NCBI RefSeq assembly: GCF_016772275.1
Contig: NZ_CP065425.1
Span: 1,350,001-1,414,000, forward strand
DNA length: 64,000 nt
Origin: Heyndrickxia vini
GTDB lineage: Bacteria; Bacillota; Bacilli; Bacillales; Bacillaceae_C
Direction: 5' to 3'
Part shown: in pieces, positions 36,557-48,649 of the stretch
Layout: the number at the start of each line of letters is the position of its first letter
How positions within the stretch are numbered: the first letter of the stretch is position 1
Translations under genes and position numbers: made by a program
The notes under the pieces: model-generated
Databases searched by the model: none
What the model was told of the DNA's origin: nothing
Seen by the model: the letters and a program-made list of their open reading frames with translations, nothing else

Positions 36557-39500
36557 TTGTCATTTGTCCATTTACAAGTAACAACCGCATATAGCTTATT
36601 ATCTAGCACCATCTCAATTCAAAAACTAGTTGAAAAAGCTAAAGAGCTTCAATATCAAACATTGGCCATTACCGATCGGAATGTGCTGTACGGAGTGGTT
36701 CCGTTTTATAAAGAATGTATAAAAAATCAGATAAAGCCTATTATCGGATTAACAATAGATGTTATCAGTGAAATGGATAAAGAAACGTCCTATCCACTCG
36801 TCCTATTAGCTAAAAATACAACGGGATACAATAATTTATTAAAGCTTTCAAGTACGATCCAAACAAAATCACCAAATGGTATTCCGTTAAAATGGTTAAA
36901 AGGATACCATGAAGGCTTGTTTGGCTTTACACCTGGGATAACTGGTGAAATTGAACAGTATTTACTGCGGGGAGAATTCGAAAAGGCGGAAAAAGTGGCA
37001 TCTATTTTCCAAAGTATTTTTGAAAAGGATTCATTCTATCTTTCTTTGCAAAATCATCAACTTGCTGATGAAAAAATAATAAGAGAAAAATTCGTTCAAC
37101 TTTCAAAAAAATGTAATATAAAACTTATCGTTACGAATGATGTGCAATATTTGGAAAAAAGTGATAGCTTTAGCCACGAATGTTTACTTGCTATCAATGA
37201 AAATAAGAAACTTAGTGATGATGATCGAAAAACACTTCCATCCGAAGAGTACGATTTGAAAGATAAAAAGAGCATGGTGGAAGCTTTCTCTGAATATATC
37301 GACGCATTAGAAAATACAGTACTTGTAGCAAATTCGTGTCAATTACAAATTGAAATGGGGAGAAAACTTCTACCGAAATTTCCCTTGCCTATTGGGGAAA
37401 CCTCTGACAAAGTTTTAAAGGAATACTGTGAAAAAGGGTTGCGGGAAAGATTTGATCATCCGGAACAGATTTATTGGGAACGTTTATCTTATGAATTATC
37501 AATAATTAATCAAATGAAATTTAGTGATTATTTCCTTATAGTTTCGGATTTTATGAAATTTGCACGAACCCAAGGAATATTAACTGGACCTGGTCGAGGT
37601 TCAGCAGCGGGCTCTCTTGTCGCCTATGTATTAAAAATTACGAATGTCGACCCAATTGAACATGAATTGCTTTTTGAACGATTTTTAAATCCAGAGAGAA
37701 TAACGATGCCTGATATTGATATTGATTTTCCGGATCATCGTCGGGATGAAGTCATTCAATATGTTACTGAAAAATACGGACAGTTACATGTAGCACAAAT
37801 TATTACGTTTGGAACATTTGCCGCAAAAGCTGCGGCAAGAGATGTTGCTAGGGTATTTGGCTTTAATTCAAAGGAATTAGAGCAATTGTCAAGGATGATT
37901 CCAAGTAAACTAGGTATAACATTAAAACAAGCATTTAAGGAATCAAAGAAGCTTCAGGAATTTGTTGATGAATCTGAAATACATCAAAAACTTTTTCAGA
38001 CAGCATTAAAAATTGAAGGAATTCCACGACATGTTTCAACACACGCGGCGGGTGTCGTCATTAGTGAGGAACCGCTAGTTAACCTTATCCCCATCCAGGA
38101 TGGACATACAGGCAGTTATTTAACACAATATCCAATGGACATCTTGGAAGAAATAGGCCTATTAAAAATGGATTTTCTAGGTCTTCGAAATTTATCGTTA
38201 ATTGAACGTATAGTGACGAGTATTCAAAAAGGTACGGGAACAAAAATAAATATTGATCAAATTCCTTTAGATGATGAAAAAACCTATCAGTTGTTAAGTG
38301 AAGGAAACACTACCGGTGTATTCCAATTAGAATCAGAAGGTATGCGCAGTGTACTAAAAAGGTTAAAACCGACAGATTTTGAGGATATTGTTGCAGTAAA
38401 TGCACTTTACCGTCCCGGTCCAATGGAAAATATTCCACAATACATTGATCGAAAACATGGGAAAGAAGTGATCAAACATCCACATCAAGATTTAGAATCA
38501 ATTCTAAAGAAAACCTATGGCGTTATCATTTACCAGGAACAAATTATGCAAATTGCCTCACGAATGGCTGGGTTTTCGTTAGGTGAAGCGGATTTACTTC
38601 GAAGGGCTGTTAGTAAAAAGAAAAAGGATGTATTAGATCAGGAAAGGATTCATTTTGTTAATGGAGCGACTGAAAATGGATATAGCGAGAAAACGGCCAA
38701 TGAAATATATGATTTAATTGTTCGATTTGCTAATTATGGATTTAACCGAAGCCATGCTGTTGCTTATAGCTTTATCGCCTACCAACTCGCATATTTAAAA
38801 GCTCACTTCCCATTATATTTTATGGCTTCTTTACTAACTTCTGCTGTTGGAAATGCGGATAAGATTGCACAATATATACGAGAAGCGAATCAGATGAACA
38901 TTCAAGTGCTTCCGCCATCTATTAATAAAAGTCATTACTTTTTTAAGGTCGAAAAAAACGCCATTCTCTTTAGCTTAGCAGCGATAAAAGGATTAGGTGG
39001 TGTAGCATTAAAAGATATTTTAAATGCAAGAGCATCCAAGTCTTTTAGTGATCTATTCGATTTTTGCATTCGAACGTCACATCTGTCTATTAATCGGAAA
39101 ACGATTGAAAATCTAGTGTTTTCAGGAGCGTTTGATGAGTTTCAGGTTGATCGTGCAACACTTTTGGCAAGTATTGACGTAGCATTGCAACATGCTGAAC
39201 TTGTCAATCCTAGCGATAATATGGAAGATTTATTCTCTGATGATGAATTTTTTCAAATTAAACCAAAGTATGTGGAAGTGGAACCAATCAGTATTATTGA
39301 TAAACTTTCTTTCGAAAAACAAGTACTCGGACTGTATTTATCAGACCATCCTATTCGTCCATTTCAAAAATTAATTAACGATTATACGAATGACACGATA
39401 CTTTCCATTTCTAATAATCAAAAACACGTGAAACTAGGGGTTTACTTGAATGAAGTAAAAACTATCCGTACAAAAAAAGGGGAGCAAATGTGTTTCGTTA

Positions 39501-39907
39501 AAATCAGTGATTCTAGTGGTGAAATGGAGGGGGTATTATTTCCGAAAAGTTATCGACAATACAGTGGGTTATGTAGACAAGGGCAAGTAACATTACTAGA
39601 GGGAACCGTCGAAGTTAGAAATGATTCGAAACAATTAATTATACAAAAAATGACCGATATGAAAGATATAGAAGAAGCGAATAAGAAACTCTATCTTCGT
39701 ATACCGTATTTGTTCCAGTCCCATGAAAGTTTAATTCGCATAAAGGAAATTATTCAATCACATCATGGAGGTATCCCTGTTATTTTATTTTATGAACATA
39801 CCCAAACAACGATTCAACTTCCTAGAGTAAATTGGGTCCAACCTTCCGAGCAATGTATAGACGAGTTAATCCGATTATTAGGTGAGCAAAATGTAATTTT
39901 ACAATAG
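36557..39907 (+). CDS. dnaE: DNA polymerase III subunit alpha DnaE
   Basis: 1,116 residues, DnaE1 type without a 3'-5' exonuclease domain. Order: PHP domain (about 1-210), polymerase core with GPGRGSAAGS (344-353) and the catalytic aspartates PDIDIDF (385-391), tandem helix-hairpin-helix (about 790-850), and an OB-fold (about 965-1040). In Bacillus, DnaE extends the RNA primer before handing over to PolC. The PHP start HLQVTTAYSLL lacks the usual first-metal HxH. Start chosen at the TTG at 36557 (SFVHLQV), matching B. subtilis; the longer frame begins in the GGTGGGAGGAG ribosome site. Confidence 0.96.
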   Translation: MSFVHLQVTTAYSLLSSTISIQKLVEKAKELQYQTLAITDRNVLYGVVPFYKECIKNQIKPIIGLTIDVISEMDKETSYPLVLLAKNTTGYNNLLKLSSTIQTKSPNGIPLKWLKGYHEGLFGFTPGITGEIEQYLLRGEFEKAEKVASIFQSIFEKDSFYLSLQNHQLADEKIIREKFVQLSKKCNIKLIVTNDVQYLEKSDSFSHECLLAINENKKLSDDDRKTLPSEEYDLKDKKSMVEAFSEYIDALENTVLVANSCQLQIEMGRKLLPKFPLPIGETSDKVLKEYCEKGLRERFDHPEQIYWERLSYELSIINQMKFSDYFLIVSDFMKFARTQGILTGPGRGSAAGSLVAYVLKITNVDPIEHELLFERFLNPERITMPDIDIDFPDHRRDEVIQYVTEKYGQLHVAQIITFGTFAAKAAARDVARVFGFNSKELEQLSRMIPSKLGITLKQAFKESKKLQEFVDESEIHQKLFQTALKIEGIPRHVSTHAAGVVISEEPLVNLIPIQDGHTGSYLTQYPMDILEEIGLLKMDFLGLRNLSLIERIVTSIQKGTGTKINIDQIPLDDEKTYQLLSEGNTTGVFQLESEGMRSVLKRLKPTDFEDIVAVNALYRPGPMENIPQYIDRKHGKEVIKHPHQDLESILKKTYGVIIYQEQIMQIASRMAGFSLGEADLLRRAVSKKKKDVLDQERIHFVNGATENGYSEKTANEIYDLIVRFANYGFNRSHAVAYSFIAYQLAYLKAHFPLYFMASLLTSAVGNADKIAQYIREANQMNIQVLPPSINKSHYFFKVEKNAILFSLAAIKGLGGVALKDILNARASKSFSDLFDFCIRTSHLSINRKTIENLVFSGAFDEFQVDRATLLASIDVALQHAELVNPSDNMEDLFSDDEFFQIKPKYVEVEPISIIDKLSFEKQVLGLYLSDHPIRPFQKLINDYTNDTILSISNNQKHVKLGVYLNEVKTIRTKKGEQMCFVKISDSSGEMEGVLFPKSYRQYSGLCRQGQVTLLEGTVEVRNDSKQLIIQKMTDMKDIEEANKKLYLRIPYLFQSHESLIRIKEIIQSHHGGIPVILFYEHTQTTIQLPRVNWVQPSEQCIDELIRLLGEQNVILQ

Positions 39908-39963
39908 GAATCTATTTTTTTACGAATGATTTCTTAAGTTCTGAAAAACAACTTTAATATTGT

Positions 39964-40020
39964 TTTTCACTAAAAAGGGAAATATGTTATATTATTTAAT
40001 AGACCAATGTGGTCAGACCA
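39964..40020 (+). promoter_or_regulatory. Promoter with GntR/FadR-type operator before the malic enzyme gene
   Basis: A TATATT box (39988-39993) with a weak TTTTCA -35 18 bp upstream is followed by the perfect palindrome TGGTCAGACCA (40010-40020). This fits the FadR-subfamily operator pattern TnGTnnnACnA and would sit just past the transcription start, where binding blocks initiation. The cognate regulator is probably the GntR protein two genes on. Confidence 0.6.
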
Positions 40021-40060
40021 CCTAAATGTATATCGTTTGTAGTAAAAAGGAGTGGAAACT

Positions 40061-41299
40061 TTGACTTTACGAGAAGAAGCACTACATATGCATCGTATAA
40101 ATAAAGGAAAACTAGAATCTAAATCAAAAGTTGCTGTAAGAAATGCAAAAGATTTAAGTTTAGCATACTCACCAGGAGTAGCTGAACCATGTAAAATGAT
40201 ATATGACAAACCTGAAACTGTATATGAATATACGATGAAAGGTAATATGGTTGCAGTTGTAACTGATGGAACGGCTGTACTAGGCTTAGGGAACATTGGA
40301 CCGGAGGCAGCATTACCTGTTATGGAAGGAAAAGCTGTACTATTTAAAAGTTTCGCTGGTGTTGATGCATTTCCTATCTGTTTGAATACAACGGATGTAG
40401 ATAAAATTGTTGAAACGGTCAAATTAATGGAGCCTACATTCGGTGGAGTAAACCTAGAAGATATTGCTGCACCAAATTGTTTTGCAGTTGAAGAAAGACT
40501 AAAAAAGGAAGCAAACATTCCTGTTTTTCACGATGATCAGCATGGAACGGCAATTGTAACTGTTGCCGGTCTTGTTAATGCATTAAAACTTGTCGGTAAA
40601 AAAATGTCTGAAATAAAGGTAGTTGCTAGTGGTGCCGGTGCAGCTGGAATTGCCATTATCCGTCTCCTTTATCATTATGGTGTGCGAGATATTATTATGT
40701 GTGATTCAAAAGGGGCTATTTTTGAAGGTAGAACGAATGGAATGAATGGTATTAAGTCTGAAGTGGCAAAATACACAAATCGTGAGCGTAAAGAAGGCAC
40801 ACTTGCTGATGTCATTGAAGGCGCTGATGTATTTATCGGTGTTTCTGTTGCAGGTGCATTATCAAAAGAAATGGTAGAATCTATGAAAACTGATTCCATT
40901 ATTTTTGCCATGGCAAATCCGGATCCGGAAATTATGCCAGATGATGCAAAACTAGCAGGTGCAAAAGTGATTGGAACAGGTCGTTCTGATTTTCCTAATC
41001 AAGTAAATAATGTTCTTGCTTTTCCTGGAATTTTCAGAGGAGCATTAGATGTTCGCGCAACACATATTAATGAGGAAATGAAAATAGCGGCTGTTGAAGC
41101 AATTGCCGAATTAATTGATGAAACTGAATTAAACGCGGATTATGTTATCCCACGTCCTTTCGATCCTCGTGTTGCCCCAGCGGTAGCTGCAGCTGTCGCA
41201 AAGGCAGCAATGGAAACAGGTGTTGCTAGAATAAAAGTGGACCCTGAAGAAGTTAGAGAAAGAACAAAGAGGCTTGCTATTATTGGAAAAGGTGAGTGA
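40061..41299 (+). CDS. ytsJ: NAD(P)-dependent malic enzyme (YtsJ-like)
   Basis: 412 residues. It converts malate to pyruvate and CO2, giving NADPH in the YtsJ type. Malic N-domain (about 1-165, YSPGVAEPCK and the catalytic Tyr/Lys region VTDGTAVLGLGNIGP, FHDDQHGTAIV) and NAD-binding C-domain (VVASGAGAAGIAI, about 190-385). Start is a TTG at 40061 (TLREEALHMH) behind AAGGAGTGG; this matches B. subtilis YtsJ. Directly upstream of the GntR regulator and accDA, so the operon links NADPH supply with malonyl-CoA synthesis. Confidence 0.95.
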   Translation: MTLREEALHMHRINKGKLESKSKVAVRNAKDLSLAYSPGVAEPCKMIYDKPETVYEYTMKGNMVAVVTDGTAVLGLGNIGPEAALPVMEGKAVLFKSFAGVDAFPICLNTTDVDKIVETVKLMEPTFGGVNLEDIAAPNCFAVEERLKKEANIPVFHDDQHGTAIVTVAGLVNALKLVGKKMSEIKVVASGAGAAGIAIIRLLYHYGVRDIIMCDSKGAIFEGRTNGMNGIKSEVAKYTNRERKEGTLADVIEGADVFIGVSVAGALSKEMVESMKTDSIIFAMANPDPEIMPDDAKLAGAKVIGTGRSDFPNQVNNVLAFPGIFRGALDVRATHINEEMKIAAVEAIAELIDETELNADYVIPRPFDPRVAPAVAAAVAKAAMETGVARIKVDPEEVRERTKRLAIIGKGE

Positions 41300-41307
41300 T
41301 TTGTTCG

Positions 41308-41931
41308 GTGAACAAAAATATAAGCCAAACGAAGGTATATCTTGAAATTGTCGACCAAATTCGTCAAATGATTTATGAAGATGGATTAGTTTCAGGTGAT
41401 AAGCTACCTTCAGAGCGTGAACTCTCAGAGCGTCTTAAAGTTGGACGCTCTTCAGTAAGAGAAGGTTTAAGAGCATTAGAGTTACTAGGCTTAATCGAAA
41501 CTCGCAGGGGAGAAGGGACTTTTCTCCGCGATTTTACGGACCACCATTTAGTCGAGTTATTAAGTACATTTATATTACAAGATGATAAAGTAAAAAACGA
41601 CGTAAAAATAACGAAAGAACTGATTGAAAAGGATGCAATAAGATTAATAATCAATAAATTAGATCGTCAATCAATAGAGTTAATAAAATATAAATTAGAA
41701 CAAGGCGAACTTATATTAGAAGATGATTTTTTTCTGGAAATTGTTCAACTTTCAAACATTCATCTTCTATTTAAAATTTGGTTATTATTAAAAGAATATG
41801 CATCACAATTAAATGGTTCTCGTGAAATTAAAAATATAAAACCATATTTACAATTACTACATACAATAGTAGAGGAAGATTTGCCTTTATCATTGCAATT
41901 TTACGATGACTTAAAAAATATGTCGAAGTAA
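41308..41931 (+). CDS. GntR/FadR-family transcription regulator
   Basis: 207 residues from a GTG at 41308; the GTG at 41296 directly touches the AGGTGA ribosome site and is less likely. The winged helix [45 protein letters not shown] (given in parts: residues about 27-70) is a textbook GntR domain. The C-terminal part is helical but short for an FCD ligand domain (about 130 residues). It lies 8 bp after malic enzyme and 113 bp before accD. The palindrome TGGTCAGACCA upstream of malic enzyme is its probable operator. Ligand unknown; an acyl-CoA or central metabolite is a guess from context. Confidence 0.85.
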   Translation: MNKNISQTKVYLEIVDQIRQMIYEDGLVSGDKLPSERELSERLKVGRSSVREGLRALELLGLIETRRGEGTFLRDFTDHHLVELLSTFILQDDKVKNDVKITKELIEKDAIRLIINKLDRQSIELIKYKLEQGELILEDDFFLEIVQLSNIHLLFKIWLLLKEYASQLNGSREIKNIKPYLQLLHTIVEEDLPLSLQFYDDLKNMSK

Positions 41932-42044
41932 AAACGACAAACTTTAGCAATATTTTTGTGCACCTTCAATTATATTGGACAAGAAGAACTAAAAAATATT
42001 CTAAGCTATTTTGTGGTATCAGCCTTTTAAAGGAGGATTTACTT

Positions 42045-42914
42045 TTGCTGAAAGACTTTTTCACTAAACCAAAGAAAAGAAAGTATGCTACAATACCATC
42101 GGAAGCTGCTAAGCACGATGTACCTGAAGGCATTATGTCAAAATGCCCAAACTGTCGTAAAATCCTATATACGAAAGAACTTCAAAAAAATCTAAAAGTG
42201 TGTAATCATTGCGGGTTTCATCATCAAATGAACGCATTCGAACGAGTGGAAAGTTTTATTGATGAAGGATCTTTCCAAGAACTTGATCGTCAGTTATTTT
42301 CGGAGAATCCCCTGAATTTCCCTGATTATCTTGAGAAATTAAAAAAAGACCAACAAAAAACTGGTATGAATGAAGCAGTTTTAACTGGTAGTGGAAAAGT
42401 AAACGAACATAAAGTCGTTATTGCTATCATGGATTCAACTTTCCGAATGGGAAGTATGGGATCTGTTGTTGGAGAAAAAATTACTAGAGCAATTGAGGAA
42501 GCAGATCGACTTCGCGTACCGTTTATAATTTTCACAGCTTCAGGTGGAGCAAGAATGCAAGAAGCCGTTCTATCTTTAATGCAGATGGCGAAAACAAGTG
42601 CTGCATTAAAACGTTTTAGTGATAATGGAGGTCTCATCATCTCTATAATGACTCATCCAACTACTGGCGGTGTTTCAGCCAGCTTTGCTTCTTTAGGTGA
42701 TTATAATTTTGCGGAGCCTGGGGCATTAATAGGCTTTGCCGGAAGAAGAATCATTGAGCAAACAGTTCGAGAAGAACTACCGGAAGATTTTCAGACTGCT
42801 GAATTTTTGTTAAAGCATGGTCAACTGGATGCCGTTATTAATCGATTAGACTTAAAGGAAACAATTACGACAGTACTAGAAATTCATGAGCAAGTAGGTG
42901 AATTGCCATGGTAA
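42045..42914 (+). CDS. accD: Acetyl-CoA carboxylase, carboxyltransferase beta subunit
   Basis: 289 residues. A zinc ribbon near the N-terminus (C34, C37, C53, C56: CPNC and CNHC) precedes the crotonase-like carboxyltransferase domain ([37 protein letters not shown]). With AccA it moves the carboxyl group from biotin to acetyl-CoA, the first step of fatty acid synthesis. Start is TTG 42045 ([13 protein letters not shown]) behind AAGGAGG; this matches B. subtilis. Overlaps accA by 7 bp. Confidence 0.97.
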   Translation: MLKDFFTKPKKRKYATIPSEAAKHDVPEGIMSKCPNCRKILYTKELQKNLKVCNHCGFHHQMNAFERVESFIDEGSFQELDRQLFSENPLNFPDYLEKLKKDQQKTGMNEAVLTGSGKVNEHKVVIAIMDSTFRMGSMGSVVGEKITRAIEEADRLRVPFIIFTASGGARMQEAVLSLMQMAKTSAALKRFSDNGGLIISIMTHPTTGGVSASFASLGDYNFAEPGALIGFAGRRIIEQTVREELPEDFQTAEFLLKHGQLDAVINRLDLKETITTVLEIHEQVGELPW

Positions 42915-43903
42915 ATGAGCTGGAATTTGAAAAACCATTAAGTGAGCTTCAGAAAAAAATCGCTGAGCTAAGAGAGTTTACAAAAAACTCTGATGTAGAT
43001 TTATCAGATGAGATTGAAAAGCTCGAGACGAGATTAAAAAAATTAGAAGTAGATATATACGAAAATATGCAACCATGGGATCGAGTGCAAATAGCTAGAC
43101 ATCCTAGTAGACCAACAACATTAGACTATATCCCTTATCTTTTTACTGATTTTATTGAGTTGCATGGGGATCGCTATTTTGGCGATGACGAAGCGATTGT
43201 TGGCGGTATTGCTAAGTATAAAGGTCTGCCAGTTACGATTATTGGACAGCAACGGGGAAAAGATACGAAAGAAAACATTAGACGTAATTTTGGGATGCCC
43301 CATCCCGAAGGTTATCGTAAGGCACTTCGTTTAATGAAACAAGCGGATAAATTTAATCGTCCAATTATTAGTTTCATTGATACAAAAGGTGCTTTTCCCG
43401 GAAAAGCTGCTGAAGAAAGAGGAATTTCAGAATCAATTGCTCGAAACTTATTTGAAATGGCTGGCCTCAATGTACCTGTAATTTGTATAGTTATTGGTGA
43501 AGGAGCAAGTGGAGGGGCACTTGGTATAGGTGTAGGAAATCATATACATGTCTTAGAGAATTCTTGGTTTTCTGTCATCGCTCCAGAGTCAGCTGCGACA
43601 ATTTTGTGGAAAGATTCGTCCCAAGCTAAACGAGCAGCAGATATTATGAAAATTACCGCTCCTGATTTAAAAAAATTAGGTGTTATAGAAGAGGTAATTC
43701 CAGAAGTAAAAGGTGGCGCTCATAAAGATGTGGCTACCCAAGCCGAGTCTATCGACCGTGTGTTGGAAAAATCACTAAAAGAATTAGTTGGTTTATCAGC
43801 TGAAGAACTTATAGAGCAACGTTATAATAAATATCGAGCTATAGGTGAGTTTACTGAGTTAAAGGATGACGCGGGAATTTCTAAATCTGATATTAATAAT
43901 TGA
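42908..43903 (+). CDS. accA: Acetyl-CoA carboxylase, carboxyltransferase alpha subunit
   Basis: 331 residues: a coiled-coil N-terminus (about 5-55) and the carboxyltransferase domain with [37 protein letters not shown] and [16 protein letters not shown], the acetyl-CoA and biotin sites. It forms the alpha2beta2 transferase with AccD. Its ATG (42908) is inside the end of accD, ten bases after AGGTGA, so the subunits are translated together. Confidence 0.97.
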   Translation: MVNELEFEKPLSELQKKIAELREFTKNSDVDLSDEIEKLETRLKKLEVDIYENMQPWDRVQIARHPSRPTTLDYIPYLFTDFIELHGDRYFGDDEAIVGGIAKYKGLPVTIIGQQRGKDTKENIRRNFGMPHPEGYRKALRLMKQADKFNRPIISFIDTKGAFPGKAAEERGISESIARNLFEMAGLNVPVICIVIGEGASGGALGIGVGNHIHVLENSWFSVIAPESAATILWKDSSQAKRAADIMKITAPDLKKLGVIEEVIPEVKGGAHKDVATQAESIDRVLEKSLKELVGLSAEELIEQRYNKYRAIGEFTELKDDAGISKSDINN

Positions 43904-43912
43904 GTATTGACG

Positions 43913-43948
43913 AGCAATCGGACGAATCCGATTGCTTAGTTGTTTTTC
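43913..43948 (+). terminator. Terminator of accDA
   Basis: AGCAATCGG (43913-43921) pairs with CCGATTGCT (43928-43936), then TAGTTGTTTTT. Weak T-tract. Confidence 0.65.
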
Positions 43949-44020
43949 CTTTCCTTTTGAACATTTATTGTTTGTGGACTTACTTATAAAATGATATTTT
44001 AGAAATATTAACTAGTACTC

Positions 44021-45062
<1,042 letters not shown>

Positions 45063-45138
45063 GTTTAAGACAATGTTAAAGCAAATTATTGACTGCAGCA
45101 TAAATCAACAGTCAAGTTTAAAAAAGGGAGTAAATAAT

Positions 45139-46899
45139 ATGAAAAAAACAAAAATCGTTTGTACCATTGGTCCTGCAAGTGAAAGTATAGAAATGTTGGA
45201 AAAATTAATGAAAGCCGGAATGGATGTGGCTCGATTAAATTTTTCCCATGGCAGTCATGAAGAACACGAAGCAAGAATTAAAAACATCCGAATAGCTGCG
45301 AAGAATACGAATAAAACCGTTGCTATCTTACTTGATACGAAAGGCCCGGAAATTCGCACCAATGATATGGAAAATGGAGCGATCGAGCTTTGCGAAGGAA
45401 ATGACGTTACTATATCAATGGAGGAAGTTCTAGGAACAACCGAAAAATTTTCTATCACATATGATGGTCTTATTAATGATGTTGATAAAGGGTCAAAAAT
45501 TCTTTTAGATGATGGTTTAATTGAATTGGAAGTCACTTCTATTGACAAGGCAAAAAAGGAAATTAACACTAAAGTAATGAATAGCGGTGTACTAAAAAAT
45601 AAAAAAGGTGTTAATGTACCAGGTGTATCTGTTAATTTACCGGGAATTACAGAAAAAGATGCGAGTGATATTTTATTCGGAATTAAACAAGGAGTTAACT
45701 TCATTGCAGCTTCTTTTGTTCGACGTCCGTCAGATGTTTTGGAAATTAGGCAATTACTAGAAGAAAATAATGCCCTACACATCCACATTATTCCTAAGAT
45801 TGAAAATCAAGAAGGTGTTGATAATATTGATGAAATCTTAGCGGTATCAGATGGTTTAATGGTTGCTCGTGGTGATTTGGGGGTTGAGATTCCAACAGAG
45901 GCGGTTCCTCTTGTCCAAAAGGAATTAATTAAAAAATGTAATGAACTAGGCAAACCGGTAATTACAGCAACTCAAATGCTTGATTCAATGCAAAGAAATC
46001 CACGTCCAACAAGAGCTGAAGCAAGTGATGTGGCAAATGCTATTTTCGATGGTACCGATGCCATAATGCTTTCCGGAGAAACTGCAGCAGGATCATATCC
46101 TTCAGAAGCTGTTCAAACAATGTATAATATTGCTATTCATGCGGAAAAAGCATTGAATCACAGTGCAATCTTAACAGAACGCAGTAAAAATAGTGATCAC
46201 AAAATGACTGATGCTATTTGTCAATCTGTTGCACATACGGCGATAAATTTAGATGTAAATGCGATTATTACACCGACAGAAAGCGGACATACAGCACGGA
46301 TGATTTCAAAATACCGTCCTAAAGCTCCAATCATTGCTGTAACATCTAATGAATCAGTATGTTTAAGTCTTGCTCTAGTATGGGGAGTGTATCCTGGTAT
46401 TGGACAAAAAGTAGAAACAACTGATGAAATGTTGGAATTAGCCGTCCAAGAAGGTTTAAATACAGATATTGTTAAGCATGGAGATTTAGTTATTATTACA
46501 GCGGGGGTGCCAGTTGGCGAGGCTGGAACAACCAATTTAATGAAGGTTCACGTAGTTGGAGATATTATTGCTAAAGGACAAGGTGTTGGCAGAAAATCTG
46601 CATATGGTAAAGTAGTGATTGCCAAAAATGTCAGTGATGCAAAAGCGCAAATTGTACCTGGATCGGTTCTTGTCACTTATGGGGTTGATAAAGAAATGGT
46701 TCCTTTATTAAAAAAATGTTCAGCATTGATTACCGAAGAAGGCGGTTTAACTAGTGATGCTGCTGTAGTCGGTATTAATCTTGGTATACCAGTAATTGTT
46801 GGTGTGAAAAACGCTACGAATTTATTATCAACTGGTCAAGAAATAACAGTGGATCCTGTACGTGGCGTGATCTACAATGGACATGCTAGCGTATTATAA
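45139..46899 (+). CDS. pyk: Pyruvate kinase with C-terminal extra domain
   Basis: 586 residues, the long Bacillus/Geobacillus form. The kinase core (1-about 470) has [25 protein letters not shown], the catalytic region [17 protein letters not shown] and [11 protein letters not shown]. The last 110 residues form a PEP-utiliser-like mobile domain ([29 protein letters not shown]) with TSD where true phosphotransfer domains have a His, so it is not expected to be phosphorylated. It makes ATP and pyruvate from PEP. It lies 76 bp after pfkA; a small inverted repeat sits in the gap. Confidence 0.97.
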   Translation: MKKTKIVCTIGPASESIEMLEKLMKAGMDVARLNFSHGSHEEHEARIKNIRIAAKNTNKTVAILLDTKGPEIRTNDMENGAIELCEGNDVTISMEEVLGTTEKFSITYDGLINDVDKGSKILLDDGLIELEVTSIDKAKKEINTKVMNSGVLKNKKGVNVPGVSVNLPGITEKDASDILFGIKQGVNFIAASFVRRPSDVLEIRQLLEENNALHIHIIPKIENQEGVDNIDEILAVSDGLMVARGDLGVEIPTEAVPLVQKELIKKCNELGKPVITATQMLDSMQRNPRPTRAEASDVANAIFDGTDAIMLSGETAAGSYPSEAVQTMYNIAIHAEKALNHSAILTERSKNSDHKMTDAICQSVAHTAINLDVNAIITPTESGHTARMISKYRPKAPIIAVTSNESVCLSLALVWGVYPGIGQKVETTDEMLELAVQEGLNTDIVKHGDLVIITAGVPVGEAGTTNLMKVHVVGDIIAKGQGVGRKSAYGKVVIAKNVSDAKAQIVPGSVLVTYGVDKEMVPLLKKCSALITEEGGLTSDAAVVGINLGIPVIVGVKNATNLLSTGQEITVDPVRGVIYNGHASVL

Positions 46900-46914
46900 C
46901 TTGTTTTTCTTTTT

Positions 46915-46953
46915 AAAAAAGGTGTGAAACTTAATCGTTTCACACCTTTTTTT
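46915..46953. terminator. Terminator between pyk and the converging ytvI
   Basis: AAAGGTGTGAAAC pairs with GTTTCACACCTTT, with T or A runs on both sides, so it can act in both directions. Confidence 0.9.
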
Positions 46954-48079
46954 AGTCTATATTCGTTTTTTGTTTTCCTACGATAAAATCCCATGTATCC
47001 CGAAATACATTGGCATTATGTAAAGTAGTAATGATTACAAGAGTGACTGGTCCAAGAATTAATCCAAGAAAACCAACAAGTTTAAATCCAACAAACAATG
47101 CAATTAAAGTGGCAAGTGGATTGAGTCCTATACTTGAGGACAAAATTTTGGGTTCCATTATTTGTCTCTGCACTACAACTACTGTGTAAAGTACCCCTAA
47201 TCCGATTGCAAGTGGAATATCTCCTGAAATCGCTTCGTAAATAATCCATGGAATGAAAACAACTCCAGTACCTAAATACGGAAGGATATCAACAATTCCA
47301 CTCACTAACGCAATCGTAATTGCGTAATCTACTCTTAAGATCAATAGCCCAATTAATACGATGACCAATGTAATGGAGATTAAAGTTAGCTGTGCTTTGA
47401 TAAAACCGAACAATGCTTTTTTTAGATCATTTAATACCGTTCTTCCGCTTTTCATTGCACGATCAGGAAGAAATTTACCACCTAAACGTGATAATCGGTA
47501 CCAATCTTTGCTAATAAAAAAAGTAGCAAGTAATGAGAATACTAGAACTGTTGCAGCATTTGGTATCCACGAAACGAGAGCTGGAAGCTTTAAGAAAAAG
47601 TTCTGAAGAAAACTTCCAGCACTCGTAGCAATTTTTTGCCCTGCGGTTTGGATATTATTTATAATGGTATCCTGCTGTCCAACATCAAGGCTTTTAAATA
47701 AACTTGCTGCTTGATTATAGAGCGGTATTACCTGTCCAGCAATAAAGTTTTCAACAAACTCTACTAATGTATTTACATGTTTAGGAACAACATCCGCTAA
47801 ATAATTTGTTCCTGAAACAATTTCCGCAATCAATAAAGTTATTAATCCAATAAAAACACCAATAATTAAAATAATGGATATAATAACGGCGAGTGTCCGA
47901 GGAAGTTTAGCTTTATGAGATAAAAAATTTACTAAAGGGTTGATCAGAAAAGCAATAGCAATGGCAATTAAAAAAGGATAAGTTACTTTTGATACGAAAT
48001 AAAACAGCATCGCAGCAACTATAACAATGCCTACAACAATTAAAAATCGAATGGTTCGATATATATATTCGGGATTCAA
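46952..48079 (-). CDS. ytvI: AI-2E-family transporter YtvI
   Basis: 375 residues with seven or eight hydrophobic segments, the PerM/AI-2E layout: two N-terminal pairs, a long amphipathic extracellular part (about 95-150), then VDILPYLGTGVVFIPW and GLNPLATLIALFVGFKLVGFLGLILGP near the end. B. subtilis YtvI is in the same place. Family members export varied solutes; the substrate is unknown. Start at a TTG at 48079 (NPEYIYRTIRFL), six bases after GGGAGGG; the ATG five codons earlier overlaps that ribosome site. Confidence 0.88.
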   Translation of the reverse strand: MNPEYIYRTIRFLIVVGIVIVAAMLFYFVSKVTYPFLIAIAIAFLINPLVNFLSHKAKLPRTLAVIISIILIIGVFIGLITLLIAEIVSGTNYLADVVPKHVNTLVEFVENFIAGQVIPLYNQAASLFKSLDVGQQDTIINNIQTAGQKIATSAGSFLQNFFLKLPALVSWIPNAATVLVFSLLATFFISKDWYRLSRLGGKFLPDRAMKSGRTVLNDLKKALFGFIKAQLTLISITLVIVLIGLLILRVDYAITIALVSGIVDILPYLGTGVVFIPWIIYEAISGDIPLAIGLGVLYTVVVVQRQIMEPKILSSSIGLNPLATLIALFVGFKLVGFLGLILGPVTLVIITTLHNANVFRDTWDFIVGKQKTNID

Positions 48080-48190
48080 ACTTTTCCCTCCCATCTTTTA
48101 GTTTAATTTTACATGGAGTCGCCGGTAAAAAAAAGCGTAATGATAAACTTTTTACAACAATACATCATGAGAGGAAAGGATGTAATAAAA

Positions 48191-48649
48191 ATGATTCAGT
48201 CTTACCTATTTCTTATATTATTGTTGACCATTGGTTTGATTGCTAAAAATCAATCGTTAATCATTGCCGTCGCTGCCTTACTCGTTTTGAAAATAATTGG
48301 AATTGATCAAAAAATGTTTAGCTTAATACAATCGAAGGGTATTAATTGGGGAGTAACAATCATTACTATTGCTGTGCTTGCACCAATTGCGAGCGGACAA
48401 ATTGGGTTTAAAGATTTGCTCGAATCATTGAAATCACCATATGCTTGGATTGCTCTTGCTGCGGGTATGGCGGTAGCTCTTATAGCTAAGAATGGTATCA
48501 CTCTATTAGCGCAAGATCCACATATTACGGCAGCGCTTGTTCTAGGGACAATTCTAGCAGTCGCAATTTTTAAAGGTGTGGCGGTTGGGCCGTTAATTGG
48601 TGCAGGGATTGCATATATGGGTATGAAAATAGTTGAATTATTCACATAG
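48191..48649 (+). CDS. ytwI: DUF441 membrane protein YtwI
   Basis: 152 residues with four or five hydrophobic segments: LFLILLLTIGLIAKNQSLIIAVAALLVL, a middle GVTIITIAVLAPIASGQIG, and C-terminal GVAVGPLIGAGIAYMGMKI. It fits the DUF441 (UPF0756) family found next to ytvI and citZ in Bacillus. Function unknown. I start at the ATG at 48191 (MIQSYLFLI) after AAAGGATG; earlier in-frame starts would add an unlikely polar leader. Confidence 0.85.
   Translation: MIQSYLFLILLLTIGLIAKNQSLIIAVAALLVLKIIGIDQKMFSLIQSKGINWGVTIITIAVLAPIASGQIGFKDLLESLKSPYAWIALAAGMAVALIAKNGITLLAQDPHITAALVLGTILAVAIFKGVAVGPLIGAGIAYMGMKIVELFT

Noticed and set aside
45255-45788. Frame antisense to pyk
   Set aside because: Opposite the conserved pyruvate kinase core, with no start signals.
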